Of a stretch of 64,000 nucleotides of DNA, positions 55,823-64,000 are shown in pieces. Below the pieces are notes generated by a model that saw only the letters and a list, made by a program, of their open reading frames with translations, searched no databases and was not told where the DNA came from. The stretch lies in NCBI GenBank assembly GCA_017161075.1, contig CP046174.1:2108001-2172000 (forward strand). The letters are read 5' to 3'. Made by a program: the position numbers and the translations under genes. The stretch is from Erysipelotrichaceae bacterium 66202529 (GTDB lineage: Bacteria > Bacillota_I > Bacilli_A > Erysipelotrichales > Erysipelotrichaceae). The first letter of the stretch is position 1; each line of letters opens with the position of its first letter.

Positions 55823-58753
55823 ATGTTTTTAAAACGTATAGAACTGCAGGGCTTTAAGTCCTTTGCGGATAAGTCCATTATCACCTTTGATTCCGATGTG
55901 ATCGGTATCGTAGGTCCCAATGGCTGCGGAAAAAGCAATATCAATGACGCAATCCGCTGGGTGCTTGGAGAACAGAGCGTAAAGTCCCTGCGAGGAAATA
56001 ATATGAGCGATGTCATCTTCAGCGGTTCCACAGCGCGCAAGGCAGTCAATATGGCGGAGGTTACGCTTGTCTTTGATAATTCCCGGCATATTATGAACGT
56101 GGAATTTGAGGAAGTGGAGGTAACACGCCGTTTACACAGACAAAGCGGGGAAGGGGAATACTTTATCAACAAGGCTCCCTGCCGTTTAAAGGATATTATC
56201 AATTTGGTCATGGATACTGGTCTGGGAAGGGATTCTCTGTCTATCATATCGCAGGGAAACATTTCTGCCTTTGCGGATGCGAAGCCGGAGGATCGCCGTG
56301 CATTATTTGAAGAAGCGGCCGGTGTGGCAAAGTATAAAAAGCGCAAGAATGAATCCTTATCCAAGCTGAACCGGACACAGGATAACCTGAGCCGTCTGGA
56401 GGATATTATAACAGAGCTGGAACGCCAGGTGAATCCGCTGAAACGGCAGGCTAAAAAAGCCGAGGTCTATCTGGAAAAGAAAAAGCAGCTTGAGGTGATC
56501 GAGGTCAGCGTACTGGTTGATGAAATCGAAAAGCTGAGTGAACAAATCGACATGCTGAAGAAAAAGGCATTTGATCTTGACAGCCAGAAGGCAATGCATG
56601 AAACCACGATTCAGGTGGAGGATCTTAAAAACAGTGAATTGCGCAATGAGATGTATCAGCTGGATCGTGAAATCAACAAGCTGCAGGAGCAGTATGCCAA
56701 GCTGAGCGAGGAGTCCAGGATGCTGGAAACCCGTAAAATTGAAATGGATGAAAAAAGAAAATATGCGCTGGAATATGCCAGCAATGCGGAAAAGGCCAAA
56801 GAGCTGAAAGCGATGATGGAGGAAGCGCATTATGAATATGAGGACCGCTCACGGCGTTTAAAAAACCTGGAAGCGGATATCGCTTTGCAGAAGGAGACAG
56901 CAGCTAAGCTGGAGCATGATCTCTCCTATTGTAACCAGGAGAATGCACAGGCTACCTCGATACTGAACCGTCTGGAAAACCGCAAGGCTGTATTGGAAAA
57001 TCTGGCAAAGCAGCCCTTTAATCACCAGCTGGCTGTCAAGTCTGTTCTGGATGCCGGATTGCAGGGCATCCTGGGAGTTGTTTCCCAGCTATTCAAGCCG
57101 CTGATGAATTACGAAACTGCTATATCCAATGCTCTGGGCGGGGCTTTATACCATATCGTTACCGAGGATGAGGCAGCAGCGCGCCATGCCATCACCTTCT
57201 TAAAAAAGAATCAGTCCGGGCGGGCTACCTTTTTGCCACTGACGGTTATGAAGCCAAGAGGGATGCAGAAGGAGCACCGCATGCTTGCGGAGAACAGCGT
57301 CGGCTTTCTTGGCGTGGCAAGTGAATTTGTAGAGAATGACAGCCGCTTTGATATCCTGCGGGATGCGCTGTTTGGCAATGTGGTCATTACGGATAATCTG
57401 ATCAATGCCAATGCACTTGCCAAGCTGCTTCGCTTCCAGTATAAGATTGTTACGCTGGAGGGGGATATCGTCAATCGCGGCGGTAGTATGACCGGTGGAA
57501 AAAACCGTAACAATTCGACACCGTTAACCATACAGAAGGAATTGCATCAGGTGCTGCAAAGTCTGGAAGGTCAGCAGATGAAGGTGGAGGGGCTGAAAAA
57601 TCAGCTCTATGCCCTGCAGGCGAAAAAAGAGCAGACCAGCTCCAATTTGGTGCAGATGCAGATTTCCAGTGCGCAGCTGGATCCGATCGTAAAGGCGAAA
57701 TGGGCAAAATATGATCGTTTGAAAAGCGATTATGAAGAAATTGCACCGGATGAGGAGCTGGATAAAACCGAGCTTTTACAGGATGATATCGTTGTCAAGC
57801 TCAGTAATGTGCATTCCCGTATTGACGAGGTCAGCTCCTCGATGAAAAGCAAACGGGAACGCCGTATGAAGGCAGGCAGTGAGGTGGAGCGCAAGGATGC
57901 GCAGATCCGCCAGCTTCGCAGGGATTTGAACATTTTGCAGAATGAGCAGCGTGAAGTGGAGGTTTCTCAGGCAAAGGCGGAAACCAAGCTGGAAACAACG
58001 CTGGAGCGTTTAAGCTCCACCTATGAAATGACCTTTGAATATGCGCAGAGCCAGAAAGCGGATATCGATATCGTGGAGGCGCGCAAGCAGGTGGTTGTCC
58101 TGCGTCAGGAGATTTCCTCCCTGGGAAATGTAAATCTGGATGCACCGCAGGAATATAAAGAGGTCAGCGAGCGCTTTGAGTTTTTGAGTAAGCAGCGCGA
58201 TGATCTGATAGCCGCAAAGGATAAGATTCTGGAAGCCATCGATGAGATGGATGATATCATGGTGAAGCAGTTTCAGGAAATGTTTGATAAGATCAATGCA
58301 CAGCTGAACGATGTGTTTCGGGCATTGTTCGGCGGCGGAAAGGCACGCTTGTTTATGGTGGATCCCCAGGATGTGCTGAATACCGGAATTGACATTGATG
58401 TACAGCCGCCGGGAAAAACCGTGCAGAATATCCGGTTGTTCAGCGGTGGGGAAAAGAGTCTGATCGCAATCTGTGTATTATTCTCCATTTTGAAGGCGAG
58501 AACGATGCCGCTGTGTATCTTCGATGAGGTGGAGGCAGCGCTGGATCAGGCAAATGTGGAGCGCTTTGCTAAGTATATCGCCCAGTTTCGCGGAGAAAGT
58601 CAGTTCATCGTCGTCACACACCGTCCGGGAACCATGGCACAGTGTGATGCCCTGTATGGTGTAACTATGCAGCAAAACGGTGTGTCCCAGCTGCTGAAGG
58701 TGAAGCTGCAGGATGCCATCAACATGATAGATAAAGAAGAGGTGAAAGCATAA
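55823..58753 (+). CDS. smc: Chromosome segregation ATPase SMC (short-armed)
   Basis: A 976-residue condensin subunit. The N-terminal head has Walker A GPNGCGKSNI; the hinge lies at about residues 409-565 (GILGVVSQLFKP to NRGGSMTGG); the C-terminal head has the signature LFSGGEKSL and Walker B CIFDEVEAALD. The two coiled-coil arms are each roughly 200-220 residues, about 100 shorter than in the 1186-residue Bacillus protein. No region appears missing from the heads or hinge. Mycoplasma SMCs have a similar total length. The ATG after GGAGG was chosen. It overlaps ftsY by one base; the smc-ftsY order is conserved. Confidence 0.96.
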   Translation: MFLKRIELQGFKSFADKSIITFDSDVIGIVGPNGCGKSNINDAIRWVLGEQSVKSLRGNNMSDVIFSGSTARKAVNMAEVTLVFDNSRHIMNVEFEEVEVTRRLHRQSGEGEYFINKAPCRLKDIINLVMDTGLGRDSLSIISQGNISAFADAKPEDRRALFEEAAGVAKYKKRKNESLSKLNRTQDNLSRLEDIITELERQVNPLKRQAKKAEVYLEKKKQLEVIEVSVLVDEIEKLSEQIDMLKKKAFDLDSQKAMHETTIQVEDLKNSELRNEMYQLDREINKLQEQYAKLSEESRMLETRKIEMDEKRKYALEYASNAEKAKELKAMMEEAHYEYEDRSRRLKNLEADIALQKETAAKLEHDLSYCNQENAQATSILNRLENRKAVLENLAKQPFNHQLAVKSVLDAGLQGILGVVSQLFKPLMNYETAISNALGGALYHIVTEDEAAARHAITFLKKNQSGRATFLPLTVMKPRGMQKEHRMLAENSVGFLGVASEFVENDSRFDILRDALFGNVVITDNLINANALAKLLRFQYKIVTLEGDIVNRGGSMTGGKNRNNSTPLTIQKELHQVLQSLEGQQMKVEGLKNQLYALQAKKEQTSSNLVQMQISSAQLDPIVKAKWAKYDRLKSDYEEIAPDEELDKTELLQDDIVVKLSNVHSRIDEVSSSMKSKRERRMKAGSEVERKDAQIRQLRRDLNILQNEQREVEVSQAKAETKLETTLERLSSTYEMTFEYAQSQKADIDIVEARKQVVVLRQEISSLGNVNLDAPQEYKEVSERFEFLSKQRDDLIAAKDKILEAIDEMDDIMVKQFQEMFDKINAQLNDVFRALFGGGKARLFMVDPQDVLNTGIDIDVQPPGKTVQNIRLFSGGEKSLIAICVLFSILKARTMPLCIFDEVEAALDQANVERFAKYIAQFRGESQFIVVTHRPGTMAQCDALYGVTMQQNGVSQLLKVKLQDAINMIDKEEVKA

Positions 58754-59724
58754 TGGGTATTTTTTCCAAATTAAAGCAGACCTTCTCCTCCAAAAAGGAT
58801 GGAGATCGTTATCTGAGCGGTCTGGATAAATCAAAAAAATCATTTTCCGAGCGTATACGCAGACTGGCGCTTGGATTTACCGGAGTCAATGAAGAATTTT
58901 TAGAGGATTTGATGGTTGTGCTGCTGGAGGCTGATATCGGGATCAAAACAGCACAGAAAATCGTCGATGAGGTGGAGAACCGTGCGATGGATGAAAAGCT
59001 GAAAAGCTTTGATGAAATCAGTGAATGTCTGATTGCGGTTATGCATGAGCTGTATACCAGCTATGAGGATGCGGATTTTCATAAAAATGAGGATGGCCCT
59101 ACGGTAATTCTGATGGTTGGTGTCAACGGCAGCGGGAAGACGACGACCACGGCGAAGCTGACTAAGCTGTTTCAGAATGAAGGAAGCAGTGTCGTTTTAG
59201 CGGCAGCGGATACGTTTCGTGCTGGGGCAATCGACCAGCTGGCGAAATGGGCAGACCGTCTGGGTGTTGCCTGTATCAAGGGAAGAGAAGGCGGTGACCC
59301 TAGTGCAGCTCTGGTGGATGCCTGTCGATATGCCAAGGATAACGGCATGGATTATCTGATTGGTGATACTGCTGGACGTCTGCAGAACAAGGCGAATCTG
59401 ATGCAGGAGCTCAGCAAGATGCGCAGAGTCATCGAACGGGAAATTCCGGGAGCACCGCATGAGGTGTGGCTGGTGCTGGATGCCACAACAGGGCAAAACG
59501 GTATTTCACAGGCGCAGATTTTTCTGGAAACGACCAAGGTGACGGGAATCATTTTGACAAAGATGGACGGTACGGCAAAGGGCGGCATTGTCATTGCCAT
59601 ACGTGATCTGCTTGGTCTGCCGGTAAAATATATCGGTCTGGGAGAGAAGGAGGACGATCTTCGTCCATTTGATATTGATTCCTATCTGTACGGTCTGTGT
59701 GAGGACATCTTACAGCATGATTGA
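58753..59724 (+). CDS. ftsY: Signal recognition particle receptor FtsY
   Basis: A 323-residue SRP GTPase docking ribosome-SRP complexes at the membrane. The NG domain has G1 GVNGSGKTTT, the AADTFRAGAIDQL insertion, DTAGRLQNK (G3) and TKMDGTAKGG (G4). The acidic A domain of proteobacterial FtsY is missing; a short basic, amphipathic N-terminus (GIFSKLKQTFSSKK) probably binds membrane, as in other Gram-positives. It is coupled to smc and followed by ylxM. Confidence 0.96.
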   Translation: MGIFSKLKQTFSSKKDGDRYLSGLDKSKKSFSERIRRLALGFTGVNEEFLEDLMVVLLEADIGIKTAQKIVDEVENRAMDEKLKSFDEISECLIAVMHELYTSYEDADFHKNEDGPTVILMVGVNGSGKTTTTAKLTKLFQNEGSSVVLAAADTFRAGAIDQLAKWADRLGVACIKGREGGDPSAALVDACRYAKDNGMDYLIGDTAGRLQNKANLMQELSKMRRVIEREIPGAPHEVWLVLDATTGQNGISQAQIFLETTKVTGIILTKMDGTAKGGIVIAIRDLLGLPVKYIGLGEKEDDLRPFDIDSYLYGLCEDILQHD

Positions 59725-60031
59725 TCAGATGGAACGGATGAATGCACTGCTCGATGCCTATGAAGGGCTGTTGACAGAGAAGCAGCAGGAAATCCTGAAT
59801 CTGTATTACAAGGAGGATTTTTCATTTTCTGAAATCGCGGAAAATCTGGGAATCAGCCGTGCAGCGGTCAATGATCACATTAAGCGCAGTACGCATATTC
59901 TCACAGAATACGAAAAAAAGCTGCATCTTGTGCAAAATTATGAAACAAGAAGCAGGATTTATGATAAAATGAAAACAGTCGGAAACGATGAAATACAACA
60001 ACTGGTAGAACAGCTAGAAAATTTAGAATGA
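59717..60031 (+). CDS. ylxM: YlxM/p13 family DNA-binding protein
   Basis: A 104-residue protein with a sigma-70 region 4-like HTH (LTEKQQEILNLYYKEDFSFSEIAENLGISRAAVNDHIKR), matching UPF0122/YlxM. YlxM is associated with the SRP pathway and in most Firmicutes sits between ftsY and ffh. Here it overlaps the ftsY end by eight bases but is followed by ackA; ffh is not present. The start is the ATG 13 bases after GAGG. Confidence 0.92.
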   Translation: MIDQMERMNALLDAYEGLLTEKQQEILNLYYKEDFSFSEIAENLGISRAAVNDHIKRSTHILTEYEKKLHLVQNYETRSRIYDKMKTVGNDEIQQLVEQLENLE

Positions 60032-60046
60032 CTTTAGGAGGAGAAT

Positions 60047-61240
60047 ATGTCAAAAATTATTTCAGTGAACGCAGGGAGTTCATCATTAAAGTTTCAGTTA
60101 TTTGAAATGCCGAGCGAGGAGGTTCTGACAAGCGGAATCGTTGAGAAAATCGGCTTTGAGGATGCAATCTTCACCATTAAGGTAAACGGCGAGAAAATAA
60201 AAAAAGTGCTGCCGATTCCAGATCATACCAAGGCTGTCAGCATGCTGCTGGAGGCGCTGGTGGAATATAAGATTGTAAGCAGTCTGGATGAAATTACCGG
60301 TGCCGGACACCGTGCGGTACACGGTGGGGAAATCTTCAAGGAAAGCGTTCCGGTAACTGAGGATGTCGTTGAAAAATTCGCATCCTTAAATGAGCTGGCA
60401 CCGCTGCACAATCCAGCGGGACTTGTCGGATACCGTGCGTTTAAGGAGAATCTGCCAAGCTGCAAGCACGTATTTGTATTTGATACGGCGTTTCATTCCA
60501 CAATGCCGAAGGAATCCTATATCTATGCTTTACCGATGAAGTATTACGATGAATATAAGATTCGCCGCTACGGCTTCCACGGTACCAGCCACAAATATGT
60601 TTCTCTGCGCTGTGCAGAGCTGATGAACAAGGATGTAAAGGATACCAAAATCATTACCTGTCATTTAGGAAACGGCGCAAGCATTACTGCTGTGGACGGC
60701 GGTAAATCCATTAACACCTCCATGGGCTTTACCCCGCTTGCCGGAGTTATGATGGGTACCCGCTGTGGAGATATCGACCCTGCAATCGTAACCTACATCA
60801 TGAAGAAAACCGGCGCAACACCGGATGAAATGGATGATATCATGAACAAGCAGTCCGGTATGCTGGGTGTCAGCGGCATCAGCTCCGATGCGCGTGACAT
60901 CGAGGATGGCTGCAAGGAAGGAAATCCAGCAGCTCTACTGACTGCGGAAGTATATGTAAACCGTGTAATCAATGTTGTCGGCGGCTATTATGCACAGCTT
61001 GGTGGTGCAGATGCCATCGTATTTACCGGAGGAATCGGTGAAAACGACACCAATATGCGTAAGATGATTTGTGATCGTCTGTCTGCGGCATTCGGTGTGC
61101 AGTTGGATGAAGAATTGAATGGAAAGACAAGAGGCAAGGAGGTTCTGCTGTCCACTCCGGAAAGTAAGGTAGCGGTATGGCTGATTCCAACGAACGAGGA
61201 ACTCATGATTGCCCGTGATACATACCGTCTGATTGCGTAA
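60047..61240 (+). CDS. ackA: Acetate kinase
   Basis: A 397-residue ASKHA-superfamily kinase that forms ATP and acetate from acetyl phosphate, the energy-yielding last step of acetate fermentation. SVNAGSSSLKFQLF is the N-terminal signature, and FDTAFHSTMP, YGFHGTSHKYV, HLGNGAS and FTGGIGEN are the other hallmark motifs. Length is normal. AGGAGGAG precedes the ATG. Phosphotransacetylase (pta) is not adjacent. Confidence 0.97.
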   Translation: MSKIISVNAGSSSLKFQLFEMPSEEVLTSGIVEKIGFEDAIFTIKVNGEKIKKVLPIPDHTKAVSMLLEALVEYKIVSSLDEITGAGHRAVHGGEIFKESVPVTEDVVEKFASLNELAPLHNPAGLVGYRAFKENLPSCKHVFVFDTAFHSTMPKESYIYALPMKYYDEYKIRRYGFHGTSHKYVSLRCAELMNKDVKDTKIITCHLGNGASITAVDGGKSINTSMGFTPLAGVMMGTRCGDIDPAIVTYIMKKTGATPDEMDDIMNKQSGMLGVSGISSDARDIEDGCKEGNPAALLTAEVYVNRVINVVGGYYAQLGGADAIVFTGGIGENDTNMRKMICDRLSAAFGVQLDEELNGKTRGKEVLLSTPESKVAVWLIPTNEELMIARDTYRLIA

Positions 61241-61242
61241 TC

Positions 61243-62199
61243 ATGAATACCGATATTCTATTTGAGCTTGTCGAACAATATGATATCATCACGATTTACC
61301 GACATGTATCTCCCGATGCAGACGCTCTCGGTTCGCAGTTTGGATTAAAGCAGTGGATACAGGAGACCTATCCGGATAAGCAGGTATATGCGCTTGGCAG
61401 GGATGCCGGCAGCAAGCAGTCCCTGTTTCCCGATATGGATATCGCAGACGATGAAACGGTTGCTGTATCACTCGCTATCATTCTGGATACTGCAAACGGT
61501 GCCCGTGTGGATGATGAGCGCTGGAGTACGGCTGCATATACCTTGAAAATCGATCACCACATCATTGTCGAACGCTTTGCGGATGTGGAGGTCGTTGAGG
61601 ATCTGTTTGGAGCTACCTGTGAAATGCTGGCGTATATGTTTGAACAGAAAAAGCTGGTGCTGTCTGCGCGCTGTGCACAGTATCTGTATGGCGGGATCAT
61701 TGCGGATACCCTGCGCTTTTCCATAGCGACCATAAAGCCGCGCACTTTGCGTACAGCAGCGTATCTGCTGGAGATGGGCGTTGATGTAAAAAAAGCAAAT
61801 GAGGATAATTTTTCAACCTCCTACCGGCTGTATTGCTTTGAAAACTACATCCGCAGCAGCTGCCAGCTGATGGAGGGGCATGTTGCCTATATGATTATCA
61901 ACCGCGAGGATTACGAACGCTTTGGGCTGACCTTCAATGAAGCAAAGGAAAAGGTGTTTGTAATGGGTGGTGTCGATGAATTTGAAGCATGGGCGCTATT
62001 TACAGAAAAAGAGCGGGATGAAAACGGCAGACGTGTGTATAACGGCAGTCTGCGTTCCAAAAACCGTACCATCAATGATATAGCGAATAAATATCAGGGC
62101 GGGGGACATCGCTTTGCCTGTGGCGTGAAGGGCTTGTATGAGGAAACGATTCAGAGCCTGCTGCAGGATTTATGCGAGCGTGTAAAGGATGAAAAATAA
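61243..62199 (+). CDS. DHH family phosphoesterase (NrnA-like)
   Basis: A 318-residue DHH-DHHA1 protein resembling NrnA, which degrades nanoRNA and dephosphorylates 3'-phosphoadenosine-5'-phosphate, or PDE2-like enzymes acting on pApA. HVSPDADALGSQ (motif I), ILDTAN (motif II), KIDHHI (DHH motif) and GGGHRFACG (DHHA1) provide metal and substrate ligands. There are no membrane or GGDEF domains, so it is not GdpP. The start is two bases after the ackA stop with no Shine-Dalgarno, suggesting coupling with ackA. Confidence 0.9.
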   Translation: MNTDILFELVEQYDIITIYRHVSPDADALGSQFGLKQWIQETYPDKQVYALGRDAGSKQSLFPDMDIADDETVAVSLAIILDTANGARVDDERWSTAAYTLKIDHHIIVERFADVEVVEDLFGATCEMLAYMFEQKKLVLSARCAQYLYGGIIADTLRFSIATIKPRTLRTAAYLLEMGVDVKKANEDNFSTSYRLYCFENYIRSSCQLMEGHVAYMIINREDYERFGLTFNEAKEKVFVMGGVDEFEAWALFTEKERDENGRRVYNGSLRSKNRTINDIANKYQGGGHRFACGVKGLYEETIQSLLQDLCERVKDEK

Positions 62200-62230
62200 G
62201 GACAGTATATCCAGTATATGCTGTTCTTTT
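62200..62230 (+). terminator. Rho-independent terminator
   Basis: GGACAGTATAT pairs with ATATGCTGTTC, allowing two wobble pairs, around a short loop; a T-run follows right after the DHH gene. Confidence 0.8.
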
Positions 62231-62463
62231 TTACACACTGCATGAGCTGGTGTCAGGCAGCAATGATTATTTCGATGATTACGCAACAAAATGAAGGGCA
62301 TATGTTTTGCATAAACTATCATATAATAGAAGATGAATATAATAACCCTGGCAGTACCAAGCAAAGCTAATGCAGAGATTACTGCAAATATAAACTTTTT
62401 ATAATGCAAGGTTGTGGAGACAAACAATCTATGATAAGCTTTATGCAAAAGGTGGAAAATCAG

Positions 62464-62802
62464 ATGAACTGCGTTTTATTACAGGCTATAAAGAAATACA
62501 CCTCTCATAATGGAAATCCATAAAATATACAATGCTTTAGAAGCTTATCCGATTTCTGAAGAATGCTCATGCGGTATGGAACAATGACTCCTGTTCCAAA
62601 TTGGTTTCGCTGCTTTAAGTTACCTGTTTTATATGCAGAACACATATATCACGCGAATGTGGCTACAGCTCAGATTGCGGCTGCTTATTGGCGCTGTATG
62701 CTCTTCATGCTGTGTTGAACGTATGCAGAAGGAGGTATCTATGATGTGGAGTATGGCTATATCCAGCCTGTTGTGGATAAAGCAATCAAACTGGATGAAT
62801 AA
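62464..62802 (+). pseudogene. Remnants of decayed reading frame(s) before the Hsp70 gene
   Basis: Protein-like fragments occur in different frames with stops between. One runs MNCVLLQAIKKYTSHNGNP then stops at 62523. Another continues from 62563 with MRYGTMTPVPNWF and LYAEHIYHANVATAQIAAAYW, hits TGA at 62716-62718 and resumes in the same frame with TYAEGGIYDVEYGYIQPVV to a TAA at 62800-62802. The second half directly precedes the Hsp70 ribosome binding site. The pattern fits a gene broken by a nonsense mutation and frameshifts. I do not recognise the ancestor; the segment from 62231 to 62463 holds nothing I can identify. Confidence 0.5.
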
Positions 62803-62820
62803 AGGAAAGAAGGTGTGTGT

Positions 62821-64000
62821 ATGGCAATTTTAGGAATAGATTTAGGTACAACAAATTCATTAGCCTGTATATGGGATAATCATAAATACGTACTGATTCC
62901 GAATGCATTTGGAGCATTTCTTACACCGTCAGTTGTAAGCTTCCTGGAAAACGGGGAAATATTGGTAGGAGAAGCTGCAAGGCAGCGTTTAGTAACACAT
63001 CCCTCTACGACATTCGCTGAATTTAAACGTTATATGGGAACGGATAAAACCTATATGGCATATGGTAAAGCTTATCAGCCCCAAGATTTAAGTGCCTTGG
63101 TCATTCGTAAGCTGGTAGAGGATGCAAGTGTGTTTTTGCATGAGGATATCGAGGAAGCAGTCATTAGTGTCCCTGCTTATTTTAATGATGACCAGCGATG
63201 GGCCACAAAAATCGCAGGACAATTAGCTGGTATTCGCGTAGATCGAATTATCAACGAACCCAGTGCTGCAGCATTATCACACCATATGGTGAATTTAGAG
63301 GAGGATATGCTTGCTCTGGTCGTGGATTTTGGTGGAGGTACACTGGATATATCCATTGTGGAAGCTTTTGACAATGTAGTGGAAATCCGTGCAATCAGTG
63401 GGGATAATCATCTTGGCGGCAGTGATTTTGATGAAGCGATACTGGAAAGCTTTTTACAGGAACAGGGAATGAAAAAGCAGGAGCTGCAGGCACAGGAGCT
63501 GGGTCTTCTCAAGAATGAAGTGGAAAAAGCAAAAAAGCAGCTCAGTGTACAAACGGATTGTACTCTTCAGGTCATGCTGCATGAACAAAAATGCGAAATG
63601 AAATGGAATCGTGGGAAATTGACATCTGTTTGTATGCCCCTGCTGCAACGCATCCGCATCCCCATGGAGAGGGTATTAAAGGACAGCGGGCTACATCTTC
63701 AAGATATTCAGGAAATTATTCTGGTGGGAGGTACCTGCCGTATGCCGGTGGTCATACAGTTTTTAGAGTACCTGTTACAACGCAATGTAACATTGTCACA
63801 TGAGCCTGATCAGGCCATTGCCATCGGATGCGGGGTGGCCGGAGGAATTAAGGAGCGTAATCGTGATGTTCGAGATCTTCTGTTAAGTGATATCTGTCCT
63901 TTTACATTGGGGATAGCTGTTTATGATGATGCAACAGAAAGCTATGCTCTGGCGCCTATCATAGAACGGAATTCTACATTGCCGTGCAGTGTGCTTCGTC
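62821..64000 (+). CDS. hscC: HscC-type Hsp70 chaperone (3' partial)
   Basis: The first 393 residues of an Hsp70 ATPase. GIDLGTTNSLACIW is the phosphate 1 motif; VVDFGGGTLDIS is phosphate 2; INEPSAAAL and ILVGGTCRMP are other nucleotide-site motifs; LLSDICPFTLGIAV begins the linker to the substrate domain. FKRYMGTDK near residue 72 is typical of the HscC subfamily and distinguishes it from DnaK. The substrate-binding domain continues beyond the window. No dnaJ or grpE is adjacent. AGAAGGTG precedes the ATG. Confidence 0.88.
   Translation, partial: MAILGIDLGTTNSLACIWDNHKYVLIPNAFGAFLTPSVVSFLENGEILVGEAARQRLVTHPSTTFAEFKRYMGTDKTYMAYGKAYQPQDLSALVIRKLVEDASVFLHEDIEEAVISVPAYFNDDQRWATKIAGQLAGIRVDRIINEPSAAALSHHMVNLEEDMLALVVDFGGGTLDISIVEAFDNVVEIRAISGDNHLGGSDFDEAILESFLQEQGMKKQELQAQELGLLKNEVEKAKKQLSVQTDCTLQVMLHEQKCEMKWNRGKLTSVCMPLLQRIRIPMERVLKDSGLHLQDIQEIILVGGTCRMPVVIQFLEYLLQRNVTLSHEPDQAIAIGCGVAGGIKERNRDVRDLLLSDICPFTLGIAVYDDATESYALAPIIERNSTLPCSVLR

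Noticed and set aside
62716..62718. In-frame TGA as a selenocysteine codon
   Set aside because: No selenocysteine insertion hairpin is evident after it, the surrounding frames are broken elsewhere, and no selenoprotein family is recognised. Decay is simpler.

Overview
The window looks like the chromosome of a low-GC Gram-positive gut bacterium of the class Erysipelotrichia, close to [Clostridium] innocuum. That placement is an inference from the 16S sequence, the Firmicutes-type gene order, T-box leaders, AGGAGG ribosome binding sites and a short Mollicutes/Erysipelotrichia-length SMC. TGA is used as a stop codon, so this is not a Mollicutes code. Almost all genes and the rRNA operon point rightwards (+). 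I see no prophage, insertion sequence, CRISPR array or integrative element; the content is core metabolism and housekeeping with small accessory cassettes.

Left part (1-10.6 kb): a partial threonine aldolase-type lyase, a metallophosphoesterase with an SH3-like tail, a Cof-type HAD phosphatase, an HTH-TPR regulator beside an MFS transporter, a nitroreductase/GNAT pair, an esterase, a YhhN lysoplasmalogenase, a glutaredoxin-like protein and an ATP-grasp ligase of unknown substrate. Next comes a seven-gene arginine operon, argG-H-C-J-B-D-F (11.1-19.0 kb), behind a strong promoter and a T-box leader whose likely specifier codon is CGC (Arg). With the bifunctional ArgJ it encodes the acetyl-recycling route from glutamate to arginine, apart from carbamoyl phosphate synthesis.

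Middle (19-37 kb): a thioredoxin-like lipoprotein paired with an ECF transporter S component, xanthine phosphoribosyltransferase (no purine riboswitch seen), a DMT permease, a monomeric [FeFe]-hydrogenase with divergent H-cluster motifs, UPF0154 protein, a stand-alone peptidoglycan glycosyltransferase, tRNA-Leu(CAA), a two-gene OpuC/EgtU-type ABC importer with fused permease and binding protein, a MarR-MATE operon, and a 16S-23S-5S rRNA operon with tandem promoters, RNase III-type processing stems and no spacer tRNA.

Right part (37-64 kb): a conserved Firmicutes housekeeping block: mnmA, CPBP protease, recD2, AI-2E-family permease, T-box-controlled alaS, ireB, ruvX, DUF1292 protein, mltG, udk, greA; then comEA-comEC, holA, a single-chain serine dehydratase, a flavodoxin, a GIY-YIG protein, a hemolysin III-type membrane protein, smc-ftsY-ylxM, ackA, an NrnA-like DHH phosphoesterase, a decayed reading frame, and the start of an HscC-type Hsp70 that runs off the end. 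I found no clearly new system. The items most worth following are the arginine T-box operon, the lipoprotein/ECF pair, the orphan ATP-grasp gene, the fused ABC importer, the divergent hydrogenase, the short-armed SMC and the broken gene before the Hsp70.
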